Under the pieces are notes generated by a model. That model saw only the letters and a list, made by a program, of their open reading frames with translations, did not search any database and was not told the DNA's origin. Source: Eublepharis macularius (Eukaryota > Chordata > Lepidosauria > Squamata > Eublepharidae). From it: DNA of 64,000 nucleotides. Made by a program: the position numbers and the translations under genes. Below, one piece after another: positions 21,601 to 33,600 of this stretch. Location: positions 32,307,001 to 32,371,000 of the forward strand of contig NC_072807.1 in NCBI RefSeq assembly GCF_028583425.1. Direction: 5' to 3'. Each line of letters starts with the position of its first letter. Positions within the stretch are counted from its first letter, which is position 1.

Positions 21601-24600
21601 ACTACTGTCCAGTGTCAATGATACAAAATAATAATAATAATAATAACATTCGATTTATATACCACCCTTCAGGACAACTTAATGCCCACTCAGAGTGGTT
21701 TACAAAGTATATTACTATTATCCCCACAACAATCACCCTGTGAGGTGGGTGGGGCTGAGAGAGCTCTAGAGAGCTGTGACTGACCCAAGGTCACCATGCT
21801 GGCTTCAGGCGGAGGAGGGGGGAATCAAACCTGGCTCTCCAGATTAGAGTCCTGCCACTCTTAAGTGACTGACCCAAGGTCACTGAACTGGCTTCAAGCG
21901 GAGGAGGGGGGAATCAAACCTGGTTCTCCAGATTAGAGTCCCGCACTCTTAACCACTACACCATACTGGCTCCCAGTTTGGAACTAACCTGCGTTGTGCC
22001 ATTGCTAGTTGCAAGAGACTTACCACAGAGCGTCGTCTTACGCTGTGCATTTGCTTCTGCCCTCCTAAGGCGCTTTGGAAATCCAAGTCCCTGACGATCC
22101 AGTGATTGCCATCTTCGGCCGTGATACCACCTTGCCCTGTTCGTTTTCTCCCGACGCCAACTTCAGCCTTGCTGACCTCAGCCTCATCTGGCAACTGACG
22201 TCCACTGAGCGGCTGGTGCACAGCTTTGCAGGGGGGCAGGATGTGCTGGCCAACCAGGAGAGGAGCTACGCCAACCGCACTGCCCTCTTCTACGGCCAGC
22301 TGCCCCGGGGCAACGTCTCCCTGCTCTTGCGCCGCGTGCAGATCTCCGATGAGGGCAGCTTCACTTGTTTCGTCAGAGTTCGTGACTACAGCAGTGCAGC
22401 AGTGGCGCTTCAGGTTGCAGGTGAGAGGGAGACGGTGGAGGGTTTCGAACATAAGGCAGTAACTGGCTTTGGTGAACAAATGCCCTGAATGAAATGGAGC
22501 AAATGAATGAATCAGTGTTGCCCGTTCTGAAACGAGAGCGCCCCAGTCTCTCCCCACCTGACTTGCCCACCTCTCCGCCCATCTGATGTTTCTCCTGATC
22601 CCTCTGCTCATGTGGTGCCCCTGCTATCCCCAGGTGCTCAGAACTGACCTCTGCTCTCTTTCTTCCCCAGCTCTTTACTCCAAGCCAAACTTGAACCTGG
22701 AGCCCAACAAGAACTTGAAGCCAGGAGACCTGGTCACTGTGACGTGCCACGCCTTTCTGGGGTACCCCGAGGCAACGGTACTCTGGCAGGACGGCCAGGG
22801 CAATAACATCACAGAAAACGTCACCACCTCGCAAGTGGCCAACAGGGAGGGACTCTTTGACGTGCACAGCGTCCTCCGGGTGGCGCTGGAACCCTACAGC
22901 ACCTACAGTTGCTTGGTGAAGAATTCCCTCTTACAGCAGGAGATCCATACCTCTGTCACTATCACAGGTTGGTCCTGGGGTGGGCGGGGGAGGAGACATG
23001 GAGGATTGTGCTCCAAGTGGCAAGCGGGGCTTTGGTGTCTACCTCTGCGGTCTTTGTGAGCAAGAGGGAAGGTTCTGGGGAAGGCGCCGGGTTCTGTTTA
23101 GTCCTTTAAAACATGTATATGTTGCCTTTCCACTCAAAATAGGGTCCCCTGATAAGATCCATCTGAATAGGGTTCAGGCCAACCAGATGGGGAAAAGAGG
23201 GGAAAAAAATATATGACGGAAAGGAGTGCCTGAAAAGGAAGAGCAAGAGGAGGGAGAAGAAGGGAAAGAAGGAGGGGAGGTGCTTCTAGTTGGGACGCTT
23301 GGTTTTGCAATTCTGGGGCAAGTCGAAATATAACAAATGATAAATAAACAAATCCCCAGGTTTGGATCCCCGCTGTGCCTCGGAAGCTTGGGGGATAACC
23401 TTGAGCGAGTTGCACACTTTCCGCCTTCTACCTTGCAGGGCTGTTGTGAGGATAAAACAGAGAAAGAAGAACCACTCTGAACCCTTTGGAGGAAGAATGG
23501 AACTCAAATGTGCTAGAAAGCCTCCAAGGCCTCCTGCCCAGACGAAGATTCCCCCTGCACCCTGCACCACCCAGCCCCAATATTGCTGGAAAGCATACCT
23601 TGTGGTTTGCTGTTTCCATGCATTGACTAAAAATGGTTTTGTTTTCCTCCTCTGCGTACCAAAAATCCCCTCCCTCGATTCTTCACATTGACATCCCTCC
23701 CTCCTGCTCACATGGTCCCCCCCCCTTACCATTTCATCCTCACAACAATTCTGGAAGGTAATTTAGGCAGATAGACTAACCCTTCTCTACCCAAAAAGGG
23801 GAGGGGGAGTTGATAACCATGCACCAGCCCCATCTTGCCCCCTGGTCATGGCCCGGGAATGTTGTCCCCTGCCCCCTTCGGAGCCCTGCTTTTGCTCTGC
23901 TACTTCCTTGGCACGCTGAAGGCCTGCCTGGGCGCCTCTGGCATTTGAGAACTGGATGCTTGATGGCTCTTGTGTAGCTCAGGGTTGTTCTGCCGGCTGG
24001 TGACAGCCTCCGATAATAAGAGCGGGGAGAGGGAGATGGGAAAACAGATCATAAAGATCGCTGGGCCCGCTTTATTAAGCTCTGTTTATTGTAGAGGAGG
24101 CTCCACGCGGCACCAACATCATCATTCAGAAAAGCTACTTTCCTGACAATTAATGTCTAGTTCAGCAAGAGATTTTTTCAGCTCTGTTTATTACAAGCAG
24201 GCCTAGCAGAGAGGGACAGCTGATCTGGGGAGAAGAGGGCAGGGGCTGTACCGGCACTGACTTGGTACTTTTTTTTATCTTAGTGCTGCACAGATATTGC
24301 ATGCAACCGCATTTGTGTGTGTCTTAGGAGCTTGGTGTTACGTACGTGCTCTGCTCAAGAAATATTTCTAGTTCCTGGATGTTTGCTGAGAGGGCTAGGC
24401 GCTGGTTCCCCTTGGGTTTCCCCAAACCACCTTGCTTGGGTACATTTGTGGATTATGCCACGAAGGCTTAAGTGACTTGTCTGAGGAAGAGAGCCCAGGT
24501 CTTAGCAGGGTGTGTTTCTTCATTCCCTCGATCTGCCAGATCTCAGTTGAAATTTAGATTGTAAGCTCCTCCGGGCAGGACCTGTCCTTTTGCGTATCGC

Positions 24601-27600
24601 TGGTTCCGTTTACATGGATGTCGCTTTCTAAAGGAATAACATGAAAACTGCAGGAAATGTATCACGTGGATGTTTTCGATGTCAGAGTAAAGATGTGGCA
24701 CATAATAAAACCATTCTCTCTAAAGGGCCCCAGGCCCTCTTTGGCAATGCCACTCTGGTACAAAGGGAATTCCATTTTAACTTTGAAGTAAGCCTTGCCT
24801 ATTTCCATCCAATTTTCCTCCCAATTCAGTTTGCTGAAGGTTAAAGGCTTAACAGATAAAACTTTGGGGCGAAGTTTGATCTCCCTGTAAAATGGTTTAT
24901 AGAGATGGCTTGCTCATTTGAAGGGACTTGTCTGGGTTCCTTGCGGCTTCCAGTTGACTTCACGCTATCTTGGGTTTTATAGATACCCTTGAGCTCTTTG
25001 TAACCTTGTACGTTTGCAGGTAACATTAATTAGTGTTTAATTATCCTTGGCCCAGCGATTGCTGGCTTGTGAAAGAGGGTCCCTCCAGGAGCATAAACCT
25101 TTTGGCTAAATGCACCGTGCTGCTTGAATGGCAATGGAGCACGGCTGCGCACTCCACACCTGGAGGGGGGAAACCGTTTGCTCTGCGCAGGCAAAGCAAT
25201 ATGGCAGCCACTGCTGTTAGAGAGATGTCAGTCTTTTAACCTATTGAGAATTAATTGGTGTGTGTGTGTCTGAAATTCTGTGCTAAAATACCATCTTGCA
25301 TTCTGCACCGGGAAAACTTGCACAAATGAAGCAACCAGAAGTTCTAATTACTTTGTATACTTCATGTTTTTAACTGTCAAAAAATTGGATTTCCCCCGTT
25401 TCTTCTTTTCTTTTTCTGCTTATTAGTCTTTTTCTTATATCCTCTCCCTCTCTGTTGTCCCTAAGTCAATATATCTTCTATACAAGGGCCTACCTCCACA
25501 CCACAGATTAAAAAATCCACACACCAAAGCTAACTCAGGCTGTGATTTAGGGTTTTGTAATTCCTATCTGATTTTTTAAAAAATTGGGGTTTCTTTTTTA
25601 AAAAACCTCCAGGTTAGGAGTGATGAGGGTTGAGACAATACAAAAGAATCTCAAGAGTTAGATGGCTGCCGGAGCAGAGAATATGACTTCCCACCTGCCA
25701 TGAGTCCTTGAGAACCTTAATTTAAACCATCTCTTTTCTAAAAACTCAAATTAAACCATGGTTTGTCAAGGCTGTTCAACATGGCCTTAACTTGAGATAT
25801 GCTAATAAAATACATGTGAAAACAGTAGAGTTGTTTCGAACATGAGATAAATTCCTGTTGGTTAACTTTACACGGAGAAAAACGGAGCATTGGTCTGAAC
25901 ATGAGATGGCCCCGTATGAGCCACTGTGCTATGCGCTTGCAAATGTGCTTTGTTGCAGCTTCCTGGCATGCGTCATCCAGGTCTATGGAGAGCTGTAACC
26001 AGTGTAGGGCCATGGGGGCACCCAGTGGACTGTTTTTGCTCCACCTAAGCTCCTTCCAAAACTATTTATGATATAGCAATCGTAACTGTTCCTGGAATTT
26101 TTTTTTAGAAAATCCTGGCGATAGCACATTGCTGGAAAACAGCCGATTCCCCCTTGATATCCATCAATGGTATCTAAGGGTTTGGTGTAACACACTGATG
26201 GAAAAACTCATTAAGCTATCAAAAGAATTAGTCCAACCAGAAACATTTATTGCCAACTGGGTATTCCTTTATTTCGCATGTAAATAGCTGCCCAGAGAAT
26301 ACCAGACTTCCTGAGAGTCCTCTTACTGTTAGTACCTAATATGCTTACTCTAAAAACATTATTGTTCGTTTTTAGGTGTACTTAGTAGCTCTAAGCTGAG
26401 CACGATTCAATAAGTGTTTTTTTAAATGGATGATGCTCTTTTGACAATATGAATGCGCTACCGTTTGGAAGGAGGAGCCCCGTGGCGCAGAGTGGTAAGC
26501 GGCAGTACTGCAGCCCAAGCTCTGCTCACGACCTGAGTTCGATCCTGGCAAATAACCTGCTCATGGGTGACTCAGCCTTCCATCCTTCCGAGGTCGGTAA
26601 AATGAGTACCCAGTTTCCTGGGGGTAAAGCGTAGATGACTGGGGAAGGCAGTGGCAAACCACCCCGTAACAAAAGTCTGCCAAGAAAACGTCATGCTGTG
26701 ACGTCCCCCCATGGGTCAGTAATGACTCGGTGCTTGCACCTTTACCATTTGGAAGGCAGGACTTAGCTTTGCCCCACCCCATGGTGGCATTTGGGGGGAA
26801 GATCCAGACAGATCCTCCACCTGCAACTACCGTCCCTTGCAATTTCCTCTTTAAGCTAATTGATTGAGGAGCCAGCGTGGTATAGTGGTTAGAGTGGGGG
26901 GGGGTCTCTAGTCTTTTGCGCCTAGGGGCACCCTTGACATTTTGAGAGAGTGTAGTCAGCACTATTGTGAAATGGCTTCTGCTGGAGTTGGAGGAGCCAA
27001 ACCCTAAACGGTTTCTTCAGGAGACGGGGCCAAACACAATTCCTCTCTTCTTTCTTTGTGAAAGAATGACCGGAAGGAAATAAAAAGAAATGAAGGAGTT
27101 CCAGGGTGCGGAAAGGGTGAGAGAAAGAGATTGGGGATTAAAAAGGAAAGCTCGAAGGGGGAATGGAACTAGGAGCTCAATTGCTTACCAACCTTCTGCT
27201 ACTTACTAATTAGTCACAAGATCAAAGCGATAATCATTTATATTGATTGCTGATGGAATCATTCAGTAAAATAACGATTCATATATCAGAAGCAAAATCA
27301 AAAAGAGTCCAGTAGCACCTTTAAGACTAACCAATTTTATTGTAGCATAAGCTTTCGAGAATCACGTGATTCTCGAAAGCTTATGCTACAATAAAATTGG
27401 TTAGTCTTAAAGGTGCTACTGGACTCTTTTTGATTTTGCTACTACAGACTAACACGGCTAACTCCTCTGGATCTATATATCAGAAGGTTCACAATAGAAA
27501 ATAATGAAAAAGTGCAAACCTCAATATAGTATTTTAAAGAATCTGAGTGTAATAAATACAGGATATACAAACATAGATTACAATCCATACAAAATATGTC

Positions 27601-30600
27601 TATAATCAATAGCCCTTCCCCCCAAAGCCCACCCTCTCCAGGCTCCCCCCCCAAATCTCCAGGAATTTCCCAGTCTGAAGCTGGCAACCTTACCTCCAAT
27701 AACTGCAGCTGCTATTGCAGCCATGGAAAGACCTTTCTTTTGAATGAGGGGAGCCAATAACAACTCCTGCCTTACAGCAACCACACCCATGTTGAGGCAC
27801 GCTGGGTTAGAGGGTCAGACTATGATCTGGAGGACCCAGGTTCGAATCCCCACTCTGCTGTGAACATTTGCTGGGTGACCCAGTCACACAGTCTCAGCCT
27901 AACCTACCTCCCAGGGCTGTTATGAGAATGAAGAATGTTATAAGCTTTTTGGGGTCCCCATTGGGGAGGGAAGTAAGGTATCGATTAAGTTTGTATTTTT
28001 GCGGTAGTAAATAAAGGGAGGAATAAAAATGGGAGCCCAACTGGTTGCCCAGGCAGGAAACGTCCCCATGTGCCTGTGTAGTTATGCATGGGGTCATCGA
28101 TCCAGAGGAGTTAGCTGTGTTGGTCTGTAGTAGAAAAATAGTAAAGAGACCAGTAGCACCTTTAAGACGAACCAACTTTATTATAGCATACGCTTTCGAG
28201 AGCCACAGCTCTCTTCGTCAGATCTGATGAAGAGAGCTGTGGCTCTCGAAAGCTTATGCTGCAATAAAGTTGGTTCGTCTTAAAGGTGCTACTGGTCTCT
28301 TTGCTATTTTGCATGGGGTCAGGCTCTCCTTTGAACTCTGTTGCAGCTTGTGCAACGGAGCATTTAGTGAGAACTGCAGCACACTGCCCATCTGTGGCAT
28401 GCAAACTGAGCACGCCCGGCCTCCTTGCTTGGGTTTGCAGCACCGTCAAATCACCTTGTGCAAAGTTGCATGGGGAAACTGTGTTTCATGTCAGTCTCAT
28501 GCTTTAAATCAGGCCTGGTGATGGCCGAAAACAGTCGTGCGCACATATTGGTGCATGCAAAATCCCCCAGACAAGAACAAAATCCATGTCATACCAACCC
28601 ACCAAATTAGCACAGAGCAAAACTATTGTGAGCCCAGCAGGATGTTTGAAAGGAGGAAACCAGGAAAAGCCAACCTCTTCCATCTGGTACCTGGGTCCTT
28701 CCAGCCCAGTCTTTGCTGCCCTCTCTCCCATAAAGGCTTGCTTGGAAAAGCAGGCACAAGCGGCCGCAACCCTCTGTGCGCATGCAGTGCAACGGATGCT
28801 TGCATGATTATCCCAGGAGGCAGTTTGGATGCTTCCTGCCTGCGTCCCCCCCCTCCCGCCCTACTGTCCGATATGGAGGAACTACCCATCGACACGGATT
28901 TGTCATGTTTTAAAGTACCCTTTTAGCCAAGCAGGCTCCTCTCCTCGCCAAGTGACAGATCAGCATCGATTTGAATTTATTAGCATAATTATTTAAAGGT
29001 TAATGAAGTGTTTTATGGGGTAATTCAGCCTGCTGTTTCCCCGGCTTTCTCTGGCGCCTGGTGGAAAAGCGGCGATTGAAGTGTCCACTGGTATCGTTAG
29101 ACCTCTGTGTCAGACTGGTTGGAGGGAGCTGTCGTGTGTTCTCGGCTCGGCTGGGCAAGGCGTTTAGCCGGGAGCTGCAGGCCGCTGGCAGCATCACAAT
29201 TCCTAGAGAGTGGCCAGTTCCATCCCCTGCTGCTCCTAGGCCTACTCTTTCATGCCTTCTGCAATAAAAAATAATGATAACAAAGCGCTGCAATTGGGAA
29301 ACGGAAACCTTTCCATTATAAACACATGCGCATGTGATTGACTTGAACTGTAATGCTGTTTTTGCTTGCATAATAGTCTTTCTGCCCTAGTTAACGCCAC
29401 ATTTTTATCCTTCCTTAAGGTCCATTTAATCCAACATCCTGTTTCACACAGTGGCAAACCATTGTGGAGGGCCAACAAACAGGGCAATAGAGGCCAAGGC
29501 CTGGTATTCAGAGGTTGACTGCTCCTGAATGTGCAGGTTCCGGCCAGGTTCTGTATCACGCACTCAGACTTGTGTGATGATTGGTGTATATAAACTTCTA
29601 AGGGAGGGCCATTGTTTTCTGCATTGAGCTACCCTCTCCCAGTCACTGTTGGGCTGATGGTGTCAACTTTGCAAATGAATTCCATCTTAGCAGCTTTTAC
29701 AGTGCAGCCTTTCTGTGACTGTAACAAAACAGAGGTTCTTATTTTAAAAAATAAAATTGACGGGCCATTGAACGGGAACTGTAGTATTTGTAGCCCGCCG
29801 GTGGTGGCTGTTTGCCTCTTTCTTCCAATAAGGGTGTGTCTTTTATCCCTCCTCTGCTTAGGCCAACATCTCATGTTTCCAGCTGTGGCTCTCTGGGTAA
29901 GCGTGGGGCTGGCCATCTGTCTCCTGGTGTTGTTGGGTGCCCTGGCCTACATGTGTCAGAAGAAAATCCGTCAGACTTGCAAAGAAGAGAAAGAGAATGC
30001 TGGTAAATACGAGGGGTGAACTTGCTCCGCAACCGGTTGTGTTCCTTTAAGAGTCTGCCCCGCCAACGCCCCACCCGCTCAAAGCGGAGAGCATGGTTTA
30101 GAACGTGACACCTTGAAACAATGAGAAAGCCCTGTCGTCTTTCTTCTAAAATATGCACAAACTACAGTCTTGGATGAAAATTCACTTGCTTTGGGGTGGA
30201 ATCTCTTCATAATATAAGAGATGCGGGCCCTACAGGGCTTTTTTTCAGCTGGAACGCGGGGGAACGGAGTTCCGGAACCTCTTGAAAATGGTCACATGGC
30301 TGGTGGCCCCGCCCCCTGATCTCCAGTCAGAGGGGAGTTGAGATTGCCCTCCGCGTGAGGGCAATCTCAACTCCCCTCTGTCTGGAGATCAGGGGGCGGG
30401 GCCACCAGCCATGTGACCATTTTCTCCAAGGGAAACCCACTGAGTTCCGCCACCTCTTTTCCCAGAAAAAAAGCCCTGGGGCCCTATATTTATATCTGGA
30501 GTTGTCTGAAAATGAGAGCTTGTGGAAGAAAAGTCAGTTGAGAAATGAATCTCTTTCCTGAGACAGGTAGGCCGATATTGATCCTCTTCTTCTCGATAGG

Positions 30601-33600
30601 AACTGCTGAGCAAGTCAGTTATGAAATGGATGTGTTCCTCCCCCCCGCCCCCACAACATAAAACACAAGGAAAAGACTATAATCATTTGTTGTGACAGAA
30701 ACTTCCCAGTGCCAGATGAACTCATGCATCTGACAGAGTCTGGGCCGTAAAAGGTATAGCCTATATAAATGCCCTGGTCCTTCAGGTGCCACCAGACTGT
30801 TTACGGCTCGCCCAGTGGCTTCAGAGCCGTGTGTGGTTCTTTAATATGCCACCTCTGGCTCTTCTGAGCACCATTCCCCAATGTGTTATTTGCCCCGTGT
30901 TTCAGGAAAGTCTTTAGCACGTGGTTCCCACTTTGTAAGAGCTGCCACTGGACGAACAGGTAAGCTGGCAGCCTCCTTGTGGTGCAAGCATCATAGGAGA
31001 CATTGAAATGTGGCCTTTTTTGATTGATGGTAATTTCAAACGTGGCTCCCATGAGCTGTGGAGTAAGCACCACTGCTTTGCATGTTTGCCCCTTGACCAA
31101 TTCTGTTTTTTGTCATTTTAAAAACCCTTTAATTTGTGTGTCTTCAGGGATAGAGGAGCAAGATGACGGAGAAGGACCCAAGACAGGTTGGTCTGGCATT
31201 GATCTTTCTTTATGGGAACTGCTTGAGCCAGTGTGGTTTTTTGGCAATGATTTCTTCTTCCACAGCTAGAGCACCATTGCACATAAACGCCTGGCAGCGG
31301 ATCAAGCTGCATCAGACTGCTGGTTCCTCTAGCTCGGTATCGTCTACTCTGACTGCAGGCATCTTTCCAAAGTCTGGGATGCAGAGAGGTCTTTCCTAGC
31401 ACCTGAGCCTTAAGATACTTTCTATAACCAAAGACGCCAGAGCTTGAGCTTTGTGGGGTTTCCTGCGAGCAAGGCAGGCGCTCGGACGCCCCACTGCAGC
31501 CCCAGTGCCTCTGACCCCAGGTCCAATATTTGCTTGCAGTTAAGAATTCCCTTGCGCTGCAGACTGTCAGCCAGCTAGGCCTGTGATAAACTGGATTATC
31601 ATTTTAATAAAGCGTGATAGGTGCACTGTGCTGTAATAAAATGGATTAATTATAAGCTCGGCAATTCCCTTTATCTGCTCTGAGCACAACAATAGGCACG
31701 TTGCACTGGGGTTGGCTGAGTTCTAATCCCTCGAAAAAACAGTAGCTCCGGGCGTTATTGTCTACCTGTATCCTAGTGCCAGCTGCAGAATTAGGTGGAG
31801 GTATAGAAATGGGGACAGATGTTGGTGAATACATGCGCTGAAAGACACTGATAATTGTTCTGGTCGGTAGCTGTGTTGGTCTGCAGGATTTGAGTCTGGT
31901 GCTGCCTTAGAGACCAAGAAGATTTTCAAGGTATAAGCTTTTGAGAGTCTTCAGTTGTATCTGAAGAAGGGAGCCTTGACTGTAGTCAAGTTAGCCTTTA
32001 TTGGCATATATCAGCAATTCAAGTTATTAAAATACAGATGCAAGAAAAGGAAAAAGCAATCATAACTTAGGTCTGTGATAATCTTTGATGCCACTTCAAA
32101 GCAGCATGGAGTAACTTAGCCAGCCTCTCGGTTACCTCAAGAAAAGAATCCCTCAACAATCTATAAACTTTGACCAAATCAGGGCAGTCCGTCCTATTAG
32201 CTAGAACAGAGTTTAAATATGTGCGACGTTTATCAACATACAGATGACAATGCAGAAGAACATGTGTAATTGACTCAACACAGTTTTGTTTACATAGGCA
32301 AAATCTGGTTGAATAGGGTGTCCTGTTAAATCTGCCATATAAAATGGTGGGCGGCAAAGTGTTACACCTAGCCAAGGAAAACGCCCTACGTTCATGTGGA
32401 ACTTGCAAGGAGATAAATATGGAGCCATCCTTCCTACAGTGAGAGGGATCTCAAAGCTCGGGGGGGGGGAACAGGTTCTGGTAGACATACTATATAACTT
32501 CTGGCACTTGATGTCCAACATCCTATTCTTAATTTGAAAGCTCTTACCGTGATGTCACCGGATCTGAGATCTGGCACCTCTAAAAAAAGACCATGTGACT
32601 GGTGGTCCCGCCCCCGGCACCCAAAGACCTGTGGGCCATCTCCCCGGGTGGAGCTTCTCCCGGGCCGCCTGCTTCCTCGGCCTCTTCCCTGGCCTTTCCC
32701 TCCCTCCCGTTCTCTTTCCTTCTTTCCTTGCTTCCTTCTTTCTTTCCCTCCCTCCCTTTCCTTTTCCATGTCTTTTCTTCTTCCCTTTCTTTACCTTCCT
32801 TCCTGAGGCGCCACTGCCGCCTAGCTGGCTGAGAGGCAGGCCGGGAGGGAGAAGAAAGGAAGAGAAAGCTACTTTCCTTTGATGTCATCATGTGTTTCCG
32901 GTGGCGTGTGCACACTTTGCACATGCACATGCGATAATAGAGAGCTCCACCACCTCTTTCCCCAGGGAAAAAAAGCCCTGATTGCACGTATTTGGCCTTA
33001 GGAGATGAGCATTCCAGGGTTGAGACGAGGGATTCATGGGGTGAGAGCGGGTCTCGAGGGGGGAGAAGGAGGCAGCCTGAGTTGCCGGTGTCCAGCGGAG
33101 GGCCGTACAATGCTGGCTGAAGATGGCCATTTCAGCAGAAGGTGGAAGCTGCTTGGAGCAGGGTGAGGCAGGACTGTGTGTTTTCCGAAAAGCAGCTCAG
33201 GGCGGCCAAGATGCTTGGTGTTCTCTTCAGCTTGTTTTACTTTGAGTTGTGCTCTGGGGCCAATAATCTCTCTTTTTTGTCTCCCCCTCCCCCATCCTCT
33301 GACAGCTTTGCAGCCTTTGAAGAACGTGGAGATCAAAGAAGGTAGAGAATGTTCAGGGCAGTTACCCGCTTGCCCAGTGAGGCTGAGAACATTTCTGAAG
33401 CAAAAAATATGTGCATATATGCATGTGGTTGGCTCTGCAATTTTGTGAACCTCTGGCAATGTGATTTCTGGGAGCTCTCTCCCCTCTCCCAAGTCCTGCC
33501 CTGATGTTTTAAACAGGAGTCAAGGCTACAAGAGCTCAATTTGCAGATCTTGTCGGGGTGCAAAAATTCATGCGCCACGCTGTGATGGGCGCGAGACCTC

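Larger units (their letters stand above)
15664..22069 (+). other. CD276: CD276 intron 2
   Basis: A 6.4-kb intron, GT at 15664 and AG at 22068-22069, phase 1. It holds the SINE, CR1-like and foldback elements listed separately. No further exon was recognised. Confidence 0.75.
22968..29861 (+). other. CD276: CD276 intron 4
   Basis: A 6.9-kb intron between the IgC and transmembrane exons. In primates the second IgV-IgC pair lies at this point; none was recognised here. It contains the Sauria SINE, two foldback A elements and other repeats listed separately. Confidence 0.7.

Noticed and set aside
22968..29861. Second IgV-IgC pair (4Ig B7-H3)
   Set aside because: No frame with the DEGSFTC-type motif or the IgC signature was found between the IgC and transmembrane exons.
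29612..30019. 135-aa + strand open frame read as a single exon
   Set aside because: Only the part from 29862 matches CD276; the upstream part is intron and a good acceptor lies at 29861.
32067..32408. 113-aa - strand frame as a host gene
   Set aside because: It matches the Cys/His tail of LINE reverse transcriptases, ends in LINE 3' sequence and has no exon signals.
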